Shown here: positions 1 through 10,542 of the stretch, in pieces
Numbering within the stretch: the first letter of the stretch is position 1
Layout of the letters: every line of letters starts with the position of its first letter
From: Thuidium tamariscinum
Taxonomy: Eukaryota; Streptophyta; Bryopsida; Hypnales; Thuidiaceae
Direction: 5' to 3'
Length of the DNA: 64,000 nucleotides
Assembly (NCBI GenBank): GCA_947034885.2
Contig: OX344757.2
Span: 3,782,001-3,846,000, forward strand
Made by a program: the position numbers and the translations under genes
The notes under the pieces: model-generated
Told to the model about the DNA's origin: nothing
The model's input: only the letters and a program-made list of their open reading frames with translations
Database searches by the model: none

Positions 1-3000
1 GTCCGCCGACTCCGACTCCTTCTCTAGTGGTGCCCCCTTGCTCCTTCCCCGTCTTGGTTCCGGCGGAGAAGTGTCCATGGGTGTCAGCTGGCCGCCGACA
101 CGAATGTCGGCCATAGTCGCCGGTCGCCCAAGTGCAGTGACTCCCACCTGAGGCTCCGTCGCCGCGACGACCACCTGAGGCAGAGGTAGCCTGCTTATCT
201 CCTCCGACGGTGGCTCGGCGCGCAGATCCACGACCATTGCGTGCGAGGAGTTTCTGTGTGGGAGCAGCATGGGGTGGTCTAGATCTTGAGTCGGGGGTGG
301 ATTGAGCGAAGGCCTCGGAGACGAAGGACGTGGTTGCCGTTCCCTTCGAATGAGTGGTGCTTCCGGGGAGCTCTCTGAGTCTGAGTCAGTATCAACCGTC
401 ACAAGTGGTGGTTGCTCCTGAGACTGACCCTGTGGCCGCTGAGTTTGAGCTGCGGCCCCCGGAGCCCGGGGCAGAACGAGCCAGGGTGGACAACGGCCGC
501 GGTTGCTGAGGAGATTGTGCCCGTGCCGGTTGCCCCTCGTGGTTTGTCACCGCCAACGTCACCTGAGAAGGTCCCAGGGCATCCGAGGAGAGGAGGTTCA
601 TTCCCCTGACACGTTCCTTGGCCTTCTCCAATCCCTCCTCCTCCCGAACGAACTCCATGACAGCCCGTCCATTCCTCTGCAAAGCCATGGAGTGCAAGTC
701 AGCCATCAATTGTATCGGTTGGCAGCCGACAGAAAGTGACTTCCTGAGAACAATGCAAGTGTGAGGATGGGACACGAAAACGTACCAGAGCGATCTCCGT
801 GATGTTACCGCCACCCCAGATGTTGATGACTGTGGCATCCTTGGCCTTGAGGGTGGGTAGCATGAGTTTCTCGAGGAGCCTATGGCCAACCCCGCACATC
901 CCGCCATTCCAGTCGACCTCCCCCTCGACGTCGAAATTGAACAAGTCGAGCGCCTTGTGGACCCTAGTGAAGCGCTTGAAGACCGGGAAAACACTGAGCC
1001 TGTCCTCGGGCTTTGGGAAGGTCAAGGAGAGAGTAACCAGAGGCCTGGACTCAATCTCTGCCTTCAGAAAGCCTCCCCGGGGAGATGGCTGGTAGTACAC
1101 CGCATGGTAGTACTAGTCGGTGGAGGATGAGTTCGCGGCCGAGGCGACTGAATCCCTGAACCGCGAGTTTCCGATGAGGAGCATTGGTAGGGGGATGTAA
1201 GGGTCTCTGTCTTCATCAGCTTCCCCGTCGGAAATTTCAGCTGCCAACGATAGATCGAGCAGCTCGTTCCTGTTCACCGCTAGAGCTTCCCCCATTTCTG
1301 TATACCCGAAAACGATGATGAATTTCTTGTCCTCGGGTTCCAGCTTCATCGTCCCCTTCGATTGGCGAACGAAGTCCACCACCTCTGCAATACTGTCCCC
1401 GACATGGCATTCGTATTGCAGTTCGCTTGACTTGCCTACCGTGGGAGGCAATAGGACTTTGACGTAGCTCTTCAAAGTCGTGAAGAAGACCCCCGGCGCC
1501 TTGCCATCCGTGGACTTGTCCGTGGTTGGATTCATGGGGTTGACTCGGCCCTTCAACCAGTTGCTTGCGTCCGTGAACTTCATCATGTCCTTCCAGACAT
1601 TCCGGACTACGGCCGCTGAGTACCCCTCCTTTTCAGCCAGTTCCTTCCAAACCTCATCCGTATATGGGATCCAGCCTGCGTCCTTGCAAGGAAGAGGGTA
1701 CTTCTTCCTGGTCCACATGATCTCGTTCATGACGATCCTGTCGAGCTTCTTGTCCTTGCACCAGTCGAAGACAGTGATCTTCCCTGAGGACTTGGCCTTG
1801 GCGGTGTTTTTGATGCTCATGCGAAGTGCCACAATCTCCCGTCCCAACTCGCACAGATCTGAATCACGAAGCCCCAGCGTTGGCGTGAGATCCGTCTTGG
1901 TGATGTGCGTGAGCGGCTTCCGGTTGACGAGGAGATTGGGCACCGTTCCATCATCGCCAATGAGTTCGCCGTTCTCCCACGCATCGAAGACCTCCGTCCA
2001 CAGCTCCCAGGTGCCCTCCTTGATGAAGATGAGTGGCAACTTGGAGGACACCTTCTCCTCCACGAAGTGCGCCATCACCTTCAGCTTCGCAGCCTGAGTT
2101 CAACCACAATGCTTAGAACAGAGCACAAAGGTATCGGCTGGCCGCCGATACATAACGTAATGAGCAAATGTGAATAGAAAGAAAGGATGCGAGGGTAGTA
2201 CCTCGAATGCTGCTGTCGGCTTGCCTCCTCCACGATGCGGCTCTGGGCATCCCGCCTTCACCCACGCCGCTCTTCCCATCTCTGCGCAGGATCCGAAGTT
2301 CTCCTTTGCCACCTTCTCAGCGATGTTGAGATTGAGGGCATTGGAGACTCTGACGAGTGTGTCCGGGTCTCTGCTGAACATCGGAATCACCTTGAACTCC
2401 AGGAGGTCCGTTTTGGCTTCAGAGCCGTCGGGATACTGCTCGGCCAGTTCTCGGCAGGCCGTCACCGTGTGTTGCCCTCCAATGATGTACCAGTGGACAT
2501 CCGGCGCCTTCCACCACGGCATTGACACGCCGTTGACAACAGTGAGTTCCTCCTGCCCGGGACACTTGTCCATCACTACGTCCAGTCCTTGGGCATTGGA
2601 GCCCGCTTTAGTGGAACCCCATGAATTTCCGGCTTCTTCCTGATGGACCCATATCCCTTATACATGGTCTTCACCTGAAATGACAGAAGGCCAAAACATT
2701 AATGACTAGTTAGACATGTCGGCTGCCAGCCGATACAAGATATGAAATGACTTTGATGAACGACAGATGGAAGTGATCATCCAATTACCTGTCCCAGCCG
2801 GTCCTTTGCAATCTTCCGATACTTGAGCTCGTCCGGTGCAATGTGGAGCTTGTCCGAGTGAATTACCCCCGGAAGACGCTGCTTCTTGTATGGAAACGTG
2901 TGCAAGAGGCCCGTCTCCAGCGCCTGGTAAATGGCGTTCACCTCGTTCTCCTTGGTCTTCGTGGTGAGGTGATTTCCACGGCGGAGTGCTTCGTCCAATG

Positions 3001-3986
3001 TGAGCTTGAGCGGCTTCGACGGGTCATCCTTGCCCTTTCTCCTCCGCTTTGGTTTGGTCGGGGACGCTGGCTCCTCAAGATCGGCTTCAACGACCTCAGC
3101 CACTGTCGCCGCCACCAGCTTCCTCTCCGCCGGTACCTTCTTCTTCCCCTTCTCCAGCTCCCGAGCGACGAACGCATTGTGCTCATCGCGCTCCTACTTC
3201 AGGCACTCCCACCCCTGGATGAGCTCCTCTGCAGACGACGGTGTGTTGCCGCCAAATGTCATGCCCATGGACATGGACTTCTGTCCACAGACCTCCTCCG
3301 TGCACTTGTTCACCGGCAACTCCACGGCGAAGTAGTCAGGGACTCCGATCGTGCTTGCTATTGGCATCAAGCATATCATGACATGCACGCACTCGCCAGC
3401 AGCCCTGATGGACAACACACTTCCCTTGCCAGGGGTCATGTTCCCCTTCAACTTGAAGGAGCATGCAATGTCCACTTTTTTGTCGGGTGCCTGCCTCCAG
3501 CACAGGCCCCATTCCTGGATGGCCTCGATCCCTCGCCATGTAGCTCGTGGTGGAAACCCGTCACCCAAAATCCCAGAGTTCGGGATTTGCTCACCCAGCA
3601 TTCGGGCCAAGAGAGTCGGTTTCCTACAAAACAATACATTTCAATTCTCAGTAAGTTGTCACTATGTAACTCCACTTTGTGCATCTAGTGTATCGGCTGG
3701 CAGCCGATACAGCCACAGTCCCTAAACCCTACCATCCCAAGTCAATTACAGATCATCGTAAGACCACTGTCCCAGATTTATATCGGCTGCCAGCCGACAT
3801 CGCATGAGCTCAGGAGTTACTTGAGTGCTCCCATGTCTGTCGGCTGCCAGCCGATATAGCAACCCACAGGTGCCCTAGACTCTCAATGGCTGCACTCAAA
3901 ATAATCGACAAATAATAATGTATCGGCTGGCAGCCGATACATGTAATGAAAAAGTACCTCTTTGGTGCCAAACCGGAGGATGCCAT
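1..3986 (-). pseudogene. ParB-like / DNA methyltransferase-like protein, partial, with two in-frame TAG codons
   Basis: Spliced minus-strand frame. Proposed exons are 3986-3958, 3623-2789, 2639-2202, 2093-786, 676-563 and 438-1; it is still open at the window edge (1,054 codons seen). All junctions are GT..AG and phases match. ATG 3986 is chosen because its 29-nt exon restores an AGG codon with exon 2. Exon 2 holds a lysine/arginine-rich linker (KPKRRRKGK). Exon 3 has a ParB/sulfiredoxin-like core with YIIGGQHTVTACREL near 2490-2450. Exon 4 resembles a beta-class N6/N4 methyltransferase in circular order: VGDSIAEVVDFV near 1408, then VFGYTEMG where DPPY is expected, then INIWGGGNITEIAL near 825 where FxGxGT is expected, followed in exon 5 by a helix with EKAKERV. 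ParB fused to such a methylase is known from phages. The catalytic motif is degenerate, so activity is doubtful. TAG codons at 3196-3194 and 1115-1113 interrupt an otherwise coding frame. The exon 3 acceptor and the 562-439 intron are chosen to keep the frame open. The domain calls are my inference from short motifs. Confidence 0.5.
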
Positions 3987-5163
3987 CGCCGAAGGACTGA
4001 CGCTTGTCGGCTGCTCAGAAGGACTTGTCGGCTGCTGAAGAAAACGTCGGCCGCGCACTCCTTCTTTGTCGGCTGCCCAGATACTCCTGTCGACTACTCC
4101 TCTGCTCTGCGTCTGGGTGTTAGCTGCAAGCTGGAAGGCAAGAGGGAGAGGGAGGGAGAGAGGGAGAGCGAGAGAGGGAGAGGGAGAGCAGGAGCGCAAA
4201 TGGAAAATGAGAGAAAATGAAAGTGGCCTGGGGGGTATACCCTCGGCTGCCAGCCGAGGGGCGCAATCATGACAAACCGAGTCCGTTCATCCTAGGATTT
4301 CATCCATCGCCCGGATTCCATCCGCTACCGTGTACTCCACATCCAGCGAGGTACATGCAGGTGACGAACACTCATTGCTCAGATGCGTACGTTTCCACCC
4401 ACGATCTCTTGATGCACGGACTTGTCACTCTTGCAATCACCACAACTTCATCCTCTTTCAGATTCAAATTTCAGGCGCCAAGTTCAGTCACAAGCATGCT
4501 CACCTAGGATTTGATCTTGGAGGACTTCATTTTCCATTTTCATTTCCCCCCCACACACACTCAAAGCGTCCAAGAACTGTGAGGGAATTGCAGTGGCTTG
4601 TTGTTTAGGAAGGATGCAACGTTAAAGAGGGAATTTAGTAGACCTCAGCCCAGTGTAGAGCTTAGGTATTCAGTAGTCCTCGGGTTCAGGAAGCGCTGAG
4701 GGACAGATGTTATTTGGCGTTCAAGCTTACGTAGGAAATGCAGTAGGATTTCAACTGCTAGGAGACAGATTTGAAGTGCAGGAGGATTTCAATTGCAGTA
4801 GGATTTCAATTGCATTTTCGAGAATTAGTTGCTTGTCATAGGTTCTTGATTTCCTATTTGGTTGCGTTTGTGCTTCCATTTATTGATTCAGCCTGGTCCG
4901 AGCATCTGTGGACAGTGCGTAGATCATAGGATTTGAAAAATCTAGCTTCGTGCGTGATCCCCGGAGTTCCAGTTGTACGGTCTTGCCCCTGTGCTAGACC
5001 GTACGGACAGTGGTATCGGCTGCCAGCCGATACCGATTTCCGTATCTGCTAGGTCGTCAAGCATTTGATACACAAATGTATCGGCTGCCAGCCGATAAGG
5101 TCATCACGGGTTGGACGGAAGCAGAAATTCCCACAGTCTGGGTTCTCACCCCGATTTCGAATC
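3987..5163. promoter_or_regulatory. Divergent intergenic region of the left island
   Basis: This 1.2-kb stretch lies between the starts of the two divergent island genes, so it should hold both promoters. It contains three good palindromes (4240-4260, 5012-5034, 5079-5097). A cluster of half-sites (TCGGCTGC and variants) sits at 4005-4080, just upstream of the minus-strand start. A GA-rich tract lies at 4140-4192. I see no convincing TATA box and no additional gene. Confidence 0.4.
4140..4192. repeat. GA-rich low-complexity tract
   Basis: Purine-rich GAGAGGGA-type repeat upstream of the minus-strand ParB-like gene. Read on the minus strand it is CT-rich, as in many plant 5' UTRs; similar tracts lie upstream of BCCP (47,432-47,515) and of the TRAF1-like gene (28,255-28,300). 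Confidence 0.7.
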
Positions 5164-8100
5164 ATGAGTGGCTCTGATGAATGGACCTCGGGTGCCAATC
5201 CTATTGAGGCGTTCACAAGAAATGGCGGGTCCGGAAGACTGAAATTGTAGAAGGGAGTTGTTGTGGTTCTCACACTGGAAGGATTATACTACGCTGGAAG
5301 GGCGGTCGTAGAAAGGGTGGTCAGCCGCGATCCATACCTCGTGCGCGTTCATGTCCTAGATGTTCCAAACAACCTCGATATGCCTCTTCCGTTTCTGGAG
5401 GGAGACATGGTTTTCCTCAGACACTGCCCGGGAAGCTCAATCGTGTGGGAGGCAGGCAACGTTTATCCGCACGCAGACGCGGAATGGTCTTCTGCTGCTG
5501 CTGTCGGCCGACAGCCGACACAAGTGCTCACTGATGTAAAACCCATACAACAATTTCTCTCACTCACTGTCAATATGGATGTCTCACTTCTCCAGACTCT
5601 GGGCGACACTCTGTTCTATGCTAGTGTAGGGACAATTGTAGAGTGCTCCCCGAAGGGGTACTGGGGAGGCCTCCGCATTCCACACAGCTTCTTCCTCGTT
5701 GTGAAGCTCCTACACGTCGTCGATGACTTCAAGAATCACACTGCCTATTGTGAGATTCCTGATTTCATCTCACTCAAACGTTGTGTAGGATACAAAATAC
5801 TCTGGAGTGGTTACAAGGTCAGACCAATCCAGTCATCTGTCCCTTTGGCCAACGTTGTTGGCTGCCAGCCGACAGGAGCACCTGCGACCAATTTCATGCA
5901 GCCTCAGATCGATGGGAACTGTGAGAGTGGTGGAAGTTCGAGCAATGTGCAAATAGAACTCGGTGATCCGGGACCACAGCGGATACTTCCTACTGCATTA
6001 GACGAAGACGAGCGAGATGATAGACTCTATTCGTCAGACGAGGACAGCCGTGGGTCTGCACACGACCAGCGCAATGTTCATGGTTACAGCACCTCTGGCA
6101 CTGCCGCGTCCGATGCAAGTGTAGGTGACAGCATAGATCATTCGGATGCGTTCAGAGATAGTACTCAGAGGGGTGACAATGCCGATCTGGTTGGAGTGCA
6201 AGATGGACTTCCAATCCCAGATAGACCGCTCTGGAGAAATCAATACTGTCAACTTCTCAATGACGACTTCTCGGTACTGGGAAGAGCCATGATACAAGTT
6301 TGCCTACCAGATGAGGCTTGCGATGATGGCGTCCTGGGCGACACGGATGTTGGGGTCACGTTCGTATCGGACAGTCACGAACTGCAAATGACAACCATGC
6401 GCTGGAAGCTCACACACACAAGATTGGAGGGGGGAAGGCTACTATCAGAAATTGTCACGCTTTGCTCACAAGCTGCTCTGTTGAAGGAGGCAGACGATGA
6501 CGGAATGCAGGAGGTACCGAGGAATCCATACCGCTCTGTGCGCAGAAGGGTCATTCCCAAGGATCAAGAGAGCCACTCCAGGCTGCAAATCAAGACCTCG
6601 GAGGCCGAGGTACGTAAGGTCAGCTCACAGAAGTGCTGTAAGCTCAGATGCTGCCAGACCTTTCCCTAGGAGGACACCAGGTCTATACGACGAAAGTTCT
6701 TCGCTTGCACATTCGAGAGTAGGAGGGAGGTAGCGTATGCGGTGCAGAGTCAACTTCATGCAAGGAGTATTCCAGGAAAAAAATTCATCACTCTTGCTAA
6801 TAGAGACGTCTGCGAGAACGCATGGTATATCATTCACGGGGTATCCAGGTCGGCCTATCACGTTTACAAGGCTGCGGCCACCGGAGGATCCGTCAACGGG
6901 TCGCATGGAAATGCGGGGGCTCGACGGCCACGGCCACAAACAATACAAGCTCAAGCGACACTCAAAACGATCATCGATGAGAATGCAGACAAGATGCCGA
7001 ATGAGTTTAGAATGGTTGGAAATAAACGCGTCGACAATCTCAAGGTCCTACCCTCTGCAATGAATTGGGATCACATACGCGAACAAGTCAATTATGTAAG
7101 TCCAACATCTGCCTCCTCGTCTACAGTATAAATGTCACTCTGTCGGCTGCCAGCCGATACATTCAAGGCTAGACTTAGAAGCGAGCAGTCATAGATCTTT
7201 CCTTTTTGTAGGCCGGCACTCGCAGTTCTGTCGGCTGCCAGCCGATACAACTCTATCGTCTTACATGGATACTCATCCATGTAGTCATGTTCTTCAGGTC
7301 AATGGAATATGCAATATGGAGCCGGTGTCCCAGTCTGCTATCAGCCGACTTCGAAATGCTCATTTCAAAAACGTAGAGGTCAAGGCAGTAGGGAGCAATT
7401 TCTCAAAATGCACAGAGTGTGACTTCCTCGTAGAATTCATTGCAAAGTATCCCACAGGTTGTGATGAGTGGCAGGCACTCGTCGACGACAAAGAGAGACA
7501 TCTCAATTACCAGCGCGCTTGTAGAAATGTATACAACGGATGGACCGCGCAATCGGTGCAGAATCCATCACAGTTCCTCTGCATTATTCATGACAAAATG
7601 GACACCACAAAGACTGCCATTCCCAGGATGCAGCGCATCACAAAGGCCACCGCAGGACTAGGACAAATTCCAATCTCTTGTACTGGAATGCTCACACATG
7701 GACATGGAGATGGCGCATACGCGCATTACTCAACATTGCTCTGGCCGGGGGATTCAAATTTCACTATTTCATCCATCTGCAGGGTACTCAGGGCCCTAGA
7801 ACTACCTCCTGTAAGGGAATCAAAGATACTCTTCTCCACTCCACCGCTAAACAGCTTCTTCGAGGCTCTACTGCATGGAAAATCCAGATGCAGCTCGTCA
7901 ATCCCGCAGTCATTGGACAAGGTCACAGACGCACCAACGCCAGGGCGACCTCAGGTACCACTGCCCAAAAAACTCTTCTTGCAACTCGACAATTCGGCGA
8001 AGGACAACAAGAACAGATTCCTCATGGCTTTCTGCTCACTGCTCACTGCCAGGCGCATATTCAAAGAAGTCTCAGTCGGATTCCTCATTGTCGGACATAC

Positions 8101-9313
8101 GCACGAGGACATTGACGCGCACTTCAGTTACCTCTCGAAACTCATCAAGAGGAAGAACACTTACGTTCTCGCGGATCTCATGAAGGCGTTCATGGACTCA
8201 CAAAAAACGGTAGCCTTCATTCCGGAGTTCGTGCAAGAGGTGGCGGACTTCAAATCATACTTCAGAGGATTCCATCATGAGGGGGTCAACAAAATCATAG
8301 GGCTAGGAGATAAACACCTATTCAAGTTCTACGTCGTAGAGGATGGGGTCGATCGGGGATGGCCGGTCATGAGGTACAAGGTCAGGGCCACGGATTCTTC
8401 ATGGCTCCCTCCTGGACCACCCGTTAAAATGTGGACAGCGGATGAAAGTGGGAAACCCAACATTCCTCAGGGGGAACCTCGACCTGTGCCTTTCAAGGCA
8501 CTCTGGGGGAATGTAGACATTAATCCAAGAAAGAGAAACGCGGAAAAGGAAGTCGCAAGGGCCACAAAGTGCAATGAGAAACAGACATTCATTAAAAACG
8601 GAATCGCGAAATTCATTGAATTTTGGAAATCGGGAATGGCTAGAGACAGACGATACGCACAGGAAATGACAGGTTGTGTGGCTTACTGGGAAAGAATTCA
8701 AGCAGAGATCAATTCACCACTGCCACAAACTCCTGCAGTGCTTCAAGAAGGATTATGGCCGCTCTTGGACTGGACAAGGGATCACGCATCCACATCGTTA
8801 GATAAGGGGGCGCTCGAAAATTATTTAACGGACACCACTCCGGAGGACGAAGGGGACCCCACTCCATACTGCGGACCTGCCAAGGACATGCCAAGATTGA
8901 CATTCAATCCATTCAGGGATGTTCTGCTCGGAGACTTTGTGCTCTGTCGACCATGTCACAACAACCACCTGCCTGTCTGGCTGGGACGGGTATTCGAATG
9001 TGTAGACATGACTCCGGGGCCAACCTATGGAATCTTTAAAATCAAGTGGTGGACTCCCATGAAAGCAAAAAGGGAGTCCAAAGCACTTATCACGAGGGAG
9101 TGCTGGACTCGAAGATGGCACAAGGAACTCTGTCTTCCGCAGATGGTACATGTCAACATTGTCTTGTACTCGCACAGAATGCCCTCGCATGCAAAGAAAG
9201 GACCTCCCACGTCTCATGTCATCCCGGAGGCATCCGTTGTTGCTGCTATTGCGAATCTAGAGGCCGCGGGTGCAACTCTCGACAGAGATGCAGACGATGC
9301 CGGAGACGATTAA
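5164..9313 (+). pseudogene. DUF7869-domain (transposase-like) protein gene with two in-frame TAG codons
   Basis: Two exons, 5164-7095 and 7298-9313, joined in phase 0 by an intron with a GTAAGT donor and TTCTTCAG acceptor; about 1,315 codons ending in TAA. The N-terminal part contains a small domain of possible SH3-like character followed by an acidic, serine-rich linker (about 5900-6200). A Cys-rich element (KCCKLRCC, near 6640) precedes the arginine-rich stretch and IIHGVS typical of DUF7869 proteins. Exon 2 carries the DUF7869 core: LQLDN (Asp codon 7987) and VGHTHEDIDAHFS (near 8095). The family is expanded in many eukaryotes and is thought to have an RNase H-like, transposase-related fold. 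The C-terminus (about 8920-9120) has a second small beta domain (VWLGRV, KIKWW). TAG codons at 5248-5250 and 6667-6669 break the frame; flanking residues continue in the same frame, and Gln would fit both. ATG 5164 is the first Met of that frame after the 5079 palindrome. Confidence 0.7.
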
Positions 9314-10154
9314 GGATACATCGACTCGGACTTATCGGCTGCCAGCCGATACACCATTTGTGCTCTCCAGTTATGTCAACAACACATTGCAACACGGATT
9401 CGTCTTCTCCATGCAGGTGTCGGCTGCCAACCGATACGACGGGCTTGGCTGCATCACGGTCGCGTGGTTCGTCAGCAGAATGTTCACTTTAAGATCATTA
9501 CGTGCAAGTCCTCAATGTTTACTCATTTTAGGATGTGCATTCTTATCTTCTTCGGTGGGGCTTTATGTTATTTTACGGAAAGCCTTTATATTTCATAGGA
9601 TGGCACTACAAGTCTTATGACTAGACAATTCACATTTTACGTATTTGTCGGCTGGCTGCCGACAGGGCTAGGCGGAGGACGTTACTCTCTCAGGCGATAC
9701 TTTGTCCTCTTCGGTTGTTAGATCCTTGCATTTAGCACTTGCTGCGAGTTTATGTACTTTCTTTACATATTTATCTGAATCTCCTATGGAGACCATGTTG
9801 CAACTGTTTTATCTTCAGTGCACAAACGGTGCAAGAAATTCTCTACATGTCATGCTCGTTGTCCTGTTTTACTCTTCTGGCGCACTTTACTTTGCTCTCT
9901 TATCGGCTGCCAGCCTATACATGTCATTGGCCACGGGATGGGTGCACGGTTATAGGCACCGCTTCTGATACTCCACTAAAAACGCTCCAACAGTCAACAA
10001 TCCTCTCCTTTCTTATGCAACTGCTCGTTCTCAACAAGGTGTGGGTGGGCTGCTGACACTTTTCCATCATTTGAAGCGTCTTTTCCACGTTCTCAGGTGG
10101 CTTGCGACTATGAATTTGTCCATAATTCATGCAATTGTCCATAATTAATTAAAT
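9314..10154 (+). other. 3' flank of the DUF7869 gene; right edge of the GC-rich island
   Basis: No convincing gene. It holds four palindrome copies (9333, 9418, 9646, 9901). Base composition drops to AT-rich at about 10.1 kb, where a truncated MITE begins, so the island probably ends between 9.95 and 10.15 kb. Confidence 0.5.
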
Positions 10155-10291
10155 ATAGGTTAAAAGTTATTAACAGTCAAAGTTTGTTTCTGAAAGCACA
10201 ATCTTCAGTCTGTGAACATGACTGATTTCGGAAATGTATGTGCACTGTAGATGGTGCTTTTAGGAACAGGGCGCTTTTGGGTGTACCTACC
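10155..10291. mobile_element. Truncated copy of the TTAA-flanked GGTAGGTACACCC MITE
   Basis: The sequence from 'aaaagttattaacagtcaaag' to the terminal GGGTGTACCTACC matches the right-hand half of the complete copy at 51,164-51,434. The left half is missing. Confidence 0.8.
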
Positions 10292-10461
10292 TTACTATAG
10301 ATGAACAGTACCAAAAGAAACACTATGATAAGTGGCATTACTTAACTTTTTATCTTTAAATTATATATAGAAAATTTCCTTGAAGATTAATGGTTTGGCA
10401 CACTAATTTTTCAAACTTATTTTGATTGTTTAAATATAAGATAATTTTCTTCCATTTATTG

Positions 10462-10542
10462 CACTACAAAAAAACAAAGGTATAAATGACTTGTTCACAA
10501 TGATTGGACTAGTCATTGTGGACACTTGCTTTTTGGTAGTGT
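10462..10542. mobile_element. Mini-CACTA element, 81 bp
   Basis: Begins CACTACAAAAA and ends TTTTTGGTAGTG. Flanked on both sides by TTG (10459-10461 and 10543-10545), the 3-bp target duplication expected of CACTA/EnSpm transposons. The interior also folds on itself (CACAATGA..TCATTGTG). Confidence 0.8.

Larger units (their letters stand above)
81..9921. repeat. Dispersed 19-23 bp palindrome family (core CGGCTGCCAGCCG)
   Basis: The consensus is an 11-nt arm TGTATCGGCTG, one central C or G, then the complementary arm. Copies, some degenerate: 81-101, 711-731, 2131-2151, 2717-2737, 3689-3711, 3781-3799, 3838-3856, 3919-3941, 4240-4260, 5012-5034, 5079-5097, 5502-5520, 5856-5874, 7141-7161, 7229-7249, 9333-9351, 9418-9437, 9646-9664, 9901-9921. 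They lie in four of five modelled introns of the ParB-like gene (four copies in the first), two in the intron of the DUF7869 gene, several between and after the genes, and two or three in frame inside exons (encoding VGRQPT and VGCQPT). Some copies differ from the consensus in both arms yet still pair: the 4240 copy has CCC..GGG ends and the 5012 copy GG..CC ends. I noticed none between 10 kb and 64 kb. Confidence 0.9.

Noticed and set aside
2640..2674. An earlier acceptor for exon 3 of the ParB-like gene (exon starting at 2674)
   Set aside because: It reads sensibly for 30 codons but then meets TAG TGA; the acceptor at 2640 keeps the phase open into the ParB-like motif. A frameshift remains possible.
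6610..6669. A 60-nt intron (GTACGT donor, CCTTTCCCTAG acceptor) that would remove the TAG at 6667
   Set aside because: It would also remove the Cys-rich KCCKLRCC segment that resembles the conserved part of DUF7869 proteins, so I read the TAG as a lesion. cDNA could overturn this.
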